NCBI RefSeq assembly: GCF_003143515.1
Contig: NZ_CP029343.1
Location: forward strand, 2,356,001 to 2,420,000
DNA length: 64,000 bases
Direction: 5' to 3'
Source of the DNA: Massilia oculi
GTDB lineage: Bacteria > Pseudomonadota > Gammaproteobacteria > Burkholderiales > Burkholderiaceae_D
Position 1 is the first letter of the stretch, and each line of letters starts with the position of its first letter. This document shows, piece after piece, positions 59,686 through 64,000 of the stretch. The notes beneath the pieces are model-generated. The model was not told the origin of the DNA. It made no database searches and saw nothing but the letters and a program-made list of their open reading frames with translations. The translations under genes and the position numbers were made by a program.

Positions 59686-62042
59686 CGAGATCACTGCCGC
59701 GCCGGCGCCTGCTGCAGGGCGCCGCCGCCAGCTCGGCGCTGGCGCTGCTGCCGGCCCAGGTCCACGCCGCTGCCTCGCCCCGCTTCACGATCGGCCGAAA
59801 TGACTTTCTGCTGGACGGCAAGCCGCTGCAGATCCGCTGCGGCGAGATGCATTTTTCGCGCGTGCCGCGCGAGTACTGGACCCACCGCCTGAAGACCATC
59901 AAGGCGATGGGCCTGAACAGCGTCTGCGCCTACCTGTTCTGGAACTACCACGAGTGGCGCGAAGGGAAATTCGACTGGACCGGACAGCGCGATGCCGCCG
60001 AGTTCTGCCGGCTGGCGCAGCAGGAAGGCCTGTGGGTGATCCTGCGCCCCGGTCCCTATGCCTGCGCCGAATGGGAGATGGGCGGCCTGCCATGGTGGCT
60101 CCTCAAGCAGCCGGGCGACGCCTTCCTGCGCTCCACCAGCGAGGCCTTCCTGGCGCCGTCACGGCGCTGGCTGCGCGAGGTCGGCCGCGTGCTCGGGCCG
60201 CAGCAGGTGACGCGGGGCGGCCCGATCCTGATGGTGCAGGTCGAGAACGAATACGGCTTCTACGGCGAAGACCTGGACTATATGCGCGCGCTGCGCCAGA
60301 CCGTGCTGGACGCCGGCTTCGACGTCCCGCTGTTCCAGTGCAACCCGACCAATGCGGTGGCCAAGACCCATATCCCGGAGCTGTACTCGGTGGCGAACTT
60401 CGGCAGCAATCCCGAGGCCGGCTTCAAGGCGCTGGCCGAGGTGCAGCAAGGACCGCTGATGTGCGGCGAATACTATTCCGGCTGGTTCGATACCTGGGGC
60501 GCACCGCACCGCCGCGGCGGCGTCGAGAACGCCGTGGCCGACATCAAGACGATGCTGGCGGCGAACGGCTCGTTCAGCCTCTACATGGCGCACGGCGGCA
60601 CCACCTTCGGGCTGTGGGGCGGCTGCGACCGGCCGTTTCGCCCGGACACCACCAGCTACGACTACGACGCCCCGATCAGCGAGGCCGGCTGGATCGGCGC
60701 CAAGTTCGAGGCCTACCGCGCCGCGATGACGCCCTTCCTGGCCGCCGGAGAAACCTTGCCGCAGCCGCCGGCGCCGATGCCGGTGATGACGATTCCCGCC
60801 TTCGCCCTGCACGAGACCGCGCCATTGAAAGCCAATCTGCCGGCGCGCACGATCCGCGATGCGTCTCCGCGCCCGATCGAGGAATACGACATCAGCCGCG
60901 GCATCGTCGTCTACCGCGTCACCTTGCCGGCCGGTCCAGCCGGGATGCTGGCGGCGTCAAGGGTGCGCGACCTGGCCTGGGTGCGGGTCGACGGCAAGCC
61001 GGTGGGCACGATGGACACGCGCTACCGCCGTTTCAAGGTTTCGATCCCCGCGCGCAGCAAGCCGGCGGTCGTCGAGATCCTGCTGTACACGATCGCGCGC
61101 GTGAACTTCGGGGTCGAGATCCATGACCGCAAGGGCATGCATGGCCCGGTCACGTTCACGCCGAACGGCGGCGCAGCCCAGGCGCTGGAGAACTGGGAGA
61201 TCCGCGCCATCGATTTCGATGCCGAAGGCGTGCTGCCGCCGCTGGCCTTCAAGCGCGGCCGCAGCAAGGATGCGGCTTTCTGGCGCGGCAGCTTCGACAC
61301 GAGCGCCACCCACGATACCTTCCTCGACATGTCGGGCTGGGGCCAGGGCATCGTCTGGATCAACGGCCGCTGCCTGGGCCGCTACTGGAGCATCGGGCCG
61401 ACCCAGACCATGTACCTGCCAGGACCGTGGATCAGGCGGGGCCGCAACGAGGTGGTCGTGCTCGACCTGACCGGCCCGCGCGAGGCGCGCCTCGCCGGTC
61501 TGGCCAGACCGATCCTCGACCAGTTGCACCGCGAGCGCGACCTCGAGCGCCCGCCCAGCAGCGTCAGGCTGCAGCTCGACGGCGTGAAGCCCGCGCACGA
61601 AGGCGTGTTCGCGTCCGGCTCCGCGACCCAGGACGTGCGCTTCGCGGCGCCGCTGCGCGCGCGCCAGTTCTGTCTCGAGTCGCTCGACGCCTTCGACGGC
61701 AAGCCCTACGCCGCGGTGGCCGAGCTGGCGCTGCTGGACAATAACGGCAAGACGATCGAGCAGTCCGCCTGGACCATCGCCTGGGTCGACAGCGAAGAAG
61801 CGCACAAGGAAGACGGCGGCGCGCTCAATGCGATCAATGGCCAGAACAGCGACTACTGGCACACGGCCTACAGCGGCCCGGGCGCCGGCACGGCGCACCC
61901 GCATCGCCTGGTGATCGACCTGGGCAAGGACGTCGGGGTGGCCGGCCTGCGCTACGTGCCGCGCCAGGGCAAGGACGACGTCACCGGGCGCATCCGCAGG
62001 TATCGCGCCTATGCCGGCGAAAGGCTGGCCGGCGAACCCTGA
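59682..62042 (+). CDS. GH35 beta-galactosidase with C-terminal carbohydrate-binding domain
   Basis: A 786-residue secreted enzyme with an RRRLLQG Tat-like signal at the N-terminus. The GH35 TIM-barrel (about residues 35-350) has the acid/base Glu190 in VQVENEYGFYG and the nucleophile Glu263 in MCGEYYSGWFDTWG. Beta-sandwich domains (about 430-600) include the GQGIVWINGRCLGRYW motif. A C-terminal F5/8 type C (discoidin) domain (about 645-786) includes GQNSDYWHTAYSG. GH35 removes terminal beta-galactose. The ATG overlaps the GH105 stop (ATGA). It would attack galactose uncovered after removal of the acidic cap. Confidence 0.92.
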   Translation: MTRSLPRRRLLQGAAASSALALLPAQVHAAASPRFTIGRNDFLLDGKPLQIRCGEMHFSRVPREYWTHRLKTIKAMGLNSVCAYLFWNYHEWREGKFDWTGQRDAAEFCRLAQQEGLWVILRPGPYACAEWEMGGLPWWLLKQPGDAFLRSTSEAFLAPSRRWLREVGRVLGPQQVTRGGPILMVQVENEYGFYGEDLDYMRALRQTVLDAGFDVPLFQCNPTNAVAKTHIPELYSVANFGSNPEAGFKALAEVQQGPLMCGEYYSGWFDTWGAPHRRGGVENAVADIKTMLAANGSFSLYMAHGGTTFGLWGGCDRPFRPDTTSYDYDAPISEAGWIGAKFEAYRAAMTPFLAAGETLPQPPAPMPVMTIPAFALHETAPLKANLPARTIRDASPRPIEEYDISRGIVVYRVTLPAGPAGMLAASRVRDLAWVRVDGKPVGTMDTRYRRFKVSIPARSKPAVVEILLYTIARVNFGVEIHDRKGMHGPVTFTPNGGAAQALENWEIRAIDFDAEGVLPPLAFKRGRSKDAAFWRGSFDTSATHDTFLDMSGWGQGIVWINGRCLGRYWSIGPTQTMYLPGPWIRRGRNEVVVLDLTGPREARLAGLARPILDQLHRERDLERPPSSVRLQLDGVKPAHEGVFASGSATQDVRFAAPLRARQFCLESLDAFDGKPYAAVAELALLDNNGKTIEQSAWTIAWVDSEEAHKEDGGALNAINGQNSDYWHTAYSGPGAGTAHPHRLVIDLGKDVGVAGLRYVPRQGKDDVTGRIRRYRAYAGERLAGEP

Positions 62043-62073
62043 ACCGGGACTCCCATCACGACGAGGAGACGCA

Positions 62074-63318
62074 ATGCAGAGAAGAGATTTCATCGGCAGC
62101 CTGGCGGCGGGCGCCGCGCTCGGTAGCCTGTCCATGCCGGCAACCGCGGCCACCACGGGGAGCGACCGCGCTTACATGGCCGGCCTGCTGCAAAAGATGG
62201 CCGAGCCGGTGCTGTCGACCATGGCGCGCGGCGAGCTGAAAAAGCGTTTCGCGCTGGAGGTCAGCCCGACCTGGGATGGACGCGACAGGAACGTCGCCTA
62301 CCTGGAGTGCTTCGGCCGCCTGATCGCCGGCGTCGCCCCCTGGCTGGCGCTGCCGGACGACGCCAGTCCGGAAGGCAAGGTTCGCGCGCGCCTGCGCCAG
62401 CAGGCGCTGCAGAGCTATGTGCACTCGGTCGACCCGAAGAGTCCCGACTACCTGGCCTGGCGCGGACATGGCCAGGCGCTGGTCGACTCGGCCTACTTCA
62501 CCAATGCGCTGATGCGCGCGCCGAAGGCCCTGTGGGAGCCGCTCGACACGACCACCAGGAAGCGCATCGTCGCCGAGATCAAGGGACTGCGCCGGATCGA
62601 GCCGCCCTATATCAACTGGCTGTTGTTCGCGGCGATGAACGAAGCCTGGCTGCTGTCGGTCGGCGAGGAAGCCGACCCGCTGCGCACCAATATCGCGATC
62701 CGCAAGATCAACGAATGGTATGTGGGCGACGGCTGGATCAAGGATGGCGAATCCTTCCATTTCGACTACTACAGCTCCTTCGTGATGTACCCGATGCTGC
62801 TCGAGATCCTCGAAGTGCTCGAACGCCATAACGCGCCGTTCTGGAACGGCAAGCCGGCCGAGCTGCGCGCCCAGGCCCTCAAGCGCGTCCAGCGCTACGG
62901 CGAGCACCTGGAGCGCTTCATCTCGCCGCAAGGAACCTTCCCGCCGATCGGCCGCTCGCTGACCTACCGCAGCGCCGCTTTCCAGCCGCTGGCCCTGCTG
63001 GCCTGGCGCAAGCAGCTGCCGCCAAACCTTCCCGAAGGCCAGGTGCGCGCGGCGCTGCAGGCGGTGCACCAGGCCTTGTACACCGCTCCCGGCAACTTCA
63101 CCGACGACGGCTACCTCACCATCGGCTTCGCCGGCCACCAGCCGGAGCTGGGCGACTGGTATTCCAACAACGGCAGCATGTACATCGCCTCCGCCAGCTT
63201 CCTGGCGCTGGGCCTGCCGGCCGACGATTCCTACTGGACCAGCCCGGCCCAGGACTGGACCCAGAAGAAGGCCTTCAGCGGCGCCAGGTTCCGCAAGGAC
63301 TACCCGGTCGATTACTGA
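62074..63318 (+). CDS. DUF2264 / GH154-like protein
   Basis: A 414-residue protein with a Tat motif MQRRDFIGSLAAGAALG at the N-terminus and an (alpha/alpha)6-barrel DUF2264 domain. The domain contains SPTWDGRDRNVAYLECFGR, PYINWLLFAAMNEAWLL, DGESFHFDYYSSFVMYPM and FPPIGRSLTYRSAAFQPLA. Some DUF2264 proteins are beta-glucuronidases of family GH154 acting on arabinogalactan side chains. That would complement GH35 and GH105 in this locus; the function here is inferred. A GAGGAG Shine-Dalgarno precedes the ATG. The 3' end overlaps the convergent TPR gene by seven bases. Confidence 0.85.
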   Translation: MQRRDFIGSLAAGAALGSLSMPATAATTGSDRAYMAGLLQKMAEPVLSTMARGELKKRFALEVSPTWDGRDRNVAYLECFGRLIAGVAPWLALPDDASPEGKVRARLRQQALQSYVHSVDPKSPDYLAWRGHGQALVDSAYFTNALMRAPKALWEPLDTTTRKRIVAEIKGLRRIEPPYINWLLFAAMNEAWLLSVGEEADPLRTNIAIRKINEWYVGDGWIKDGESFHFDYYSSFVMYPMLLEILEVLERHNAPFWNGKPAELRAQALKRVQRYGEHLERFISPQGTFPPIGRSLTYRSAAFQPLALLAWRKQLPPNLPEGQVRAALQAVHQALYTAPGNFTDDGYLTIGFAGHQPELGDWYSNNGSMYIASASFLALGLPADDSYWTSPAQDWTQKKAFSGARFRKDYPVDY

Positions 63319-64000
63319 ACGGCGCTGACCTTGGGCGCCGCGGCCTCTTCCTCCTGGGCTTGCAGCGCATCCGGGACCGGCTCGGCGGGCTCGGGTTTCG
63401 GCTGCAAAGCACTCAGCTGCTCCATCAGCTGCGCGAAGCGCTGCTGGCCCGGCTGCATCCGGTCGACGTGCTCCAGCACATCGCGCGCCTCCTCATCCAG
63501 CTCGGGCTCGTAGCCGCGTTGCTGCATGTGCGAGATCAGGATCTGCACCGCGTTGAACAGCACCCGGACGTTGTCCGGCAGCCGCTCGCGCGCCTTGCGC
63601 ATCCACTTGACGGCGTCCGGCAGCTTGCCGGTCTTCCACAGCACCACGCCCTGGTTCATCAGGTCCACCGCCTCCTTGCGCGCGGTGCGGATGATGAGCG
63701 CGCCCTCGTCGTGCAGGCGCGCGCGGTCGAATATCTTCTGCACTTCGTCCTGCAGCAGCGTGTTGTCGTGGTTGTTGCGGATCACGTGGGCCAGCACCTC
63801 GTTGGGCGTGCCCTTGACGCCGACCGCGAACAGCAGGGTCGCCATCTCGATGCAGATCGCGGTGCCGGGCCGCTTGGGATCGGCCTGCAGCATCGCATCG
63901 AGCTCGTCGCCGGCGCGGCGCGCGTTCAGGTAGTCGCCGCTCTCGTGGTAAACGTGGCCTTCGGTGATCTTCGCGCGCAGCACCATGTGTTCGTGCTCGC
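63312..64000 (-). CDS. TPR-containing protein, probably the C-terminal part of a response regulator (5' end outside the window)
   Basis: The frame is open to the window end; 229 codons are visible. It contains tetratricopeptide-like helix pairs, e.g. KITEGHVYHESGDYLNARRAG and DLMNQGVVLWKTGKLPDAVKW. The tail (PKPEPAEPVPDALQAQEEE) is acidic, Pro-rich and disordered. The block LIIRTARKEAVDLMNQGV followed by helices and LFNAVQILI resembles the C-terminal half of CheY-TPR response regulators, whose REC domain would lie outside the window. That part is not seen, so the assignment is tentative. Confidence 0.65.
   Translation of the reverse strand, partial: EHEHMVLRAKITEGHVYHESGDYLNARRAGDELDAMLQADPKRPGTAICIEMATLLFAVGVKGTPNEVLAHVIRNNHDNTLLQDEVQKIFDRARLHDEGALIIRTARKEAVDLMNQGVVLWKTGKLPDAVKWMRKARERLPDNVRVLFNAVQILISHMQQRGYEPELDEEARDVLEHVDRMQPGQQRFAQLMEQLSALQPKPEPAEPVPDALQAQEEEAAAPKVSAVQ

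Overview
The window is about 64 kb of GC-rich bacterial chromosome. Two long stretches of high-GC, codon-biased genes are interrupted by one short, visibly AT-richer accessory patch (about 5.4-7.4 kb). The gene set suggests a betaproteobacterium of the Burkholderiales, most likely Oxalobacteraceae (Massilia/Telluria type). It includes a PhaM-type PHA granule protein, TamA/TamB, an MksFEB condensin, PaoABC-type aldehyde oxidoreductases, a DUF3369/HD-GYP response regulator and a TonB-receptor polysaccharide locus. This is an inference from family content; no 16S or marker comparison was possible. No tRNA, rRNA or CRISPR array was seen.

Layout: (1) 1-2.2 kb: the end of an ECF sigma factor gene, then a membrane anti-sigma-like protein and a secreted coiled-coil protein. 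(2) 2.2-5.4 kb: DUF3016 protein, Fpg/Nei glycosylase and a REC-DUF3369-HD-GYP regulator. (3) 5.4-7.4 kb: a decayed IS5-family transposase and two small AT-richer genes, one interrupted by an in-frame stop. The patch is bracketed by inverted REP-like hairpins. (4) 7.4-11.7 kb: a GAF-GAF histidine kinase, small hypothetical proteins and queC. (5) 11.9-19.4 kb: tamA-tamB, then a 158-bp MITE-like element whose end supplies the tamB stop codon, then a DUF3298-type protein. (6) 19.4-33.1 kb: an aldehyde-handling island with two complete paoABC operons, a YahK-type alcohol dehydrogenase, an efflux MFS, a secreted cupin, and LysR and AraC regulators. A 26-bp asymmetric element recurs three times here, upstream of paoA, the dehydrogenase and the cupin. 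(7) 33.3-38.4 kb: a Cache-GGDEF cyclase, a TetR/MFS divergent pair, YjjG and a CcdC-like membrane protein. (8) 38.4-43.4 kb: the mksF-mksE-mksB condensin operon, without an mksG nuclease gene. (9) 43.6-51.6 kb: two tandem DUF3108 proteins, an SDR/TetR divergent pair, phaM, a large membrane patatin and an orphan barstar. (10) 51.6-63.3 kb: a polysaccharide-utilisation locus (MFS, LacI, TonB receptor, BNR_4 beta-propeller enzyme, GH105, GH35, DUF2264/GH154-like). (11) The 3' part of a TPR protein, cut by the window end.

How genes work together: the polysaccharide locus reads as a complete uptake and breakdown route for an acidic, probably rhamnose/glucuronate-decorated galactan. LacI sits between the two transcription units, with a near-palindromic operator in front of each. 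The aldehyde island couples periplasmic oxidation (PaoABC) with cytoplasmic reduction (YahK) and efflux, and the repeated element suggests control by the adjacent AraC-type protein. The two TetR loci carry related regulators and related operator sequences.
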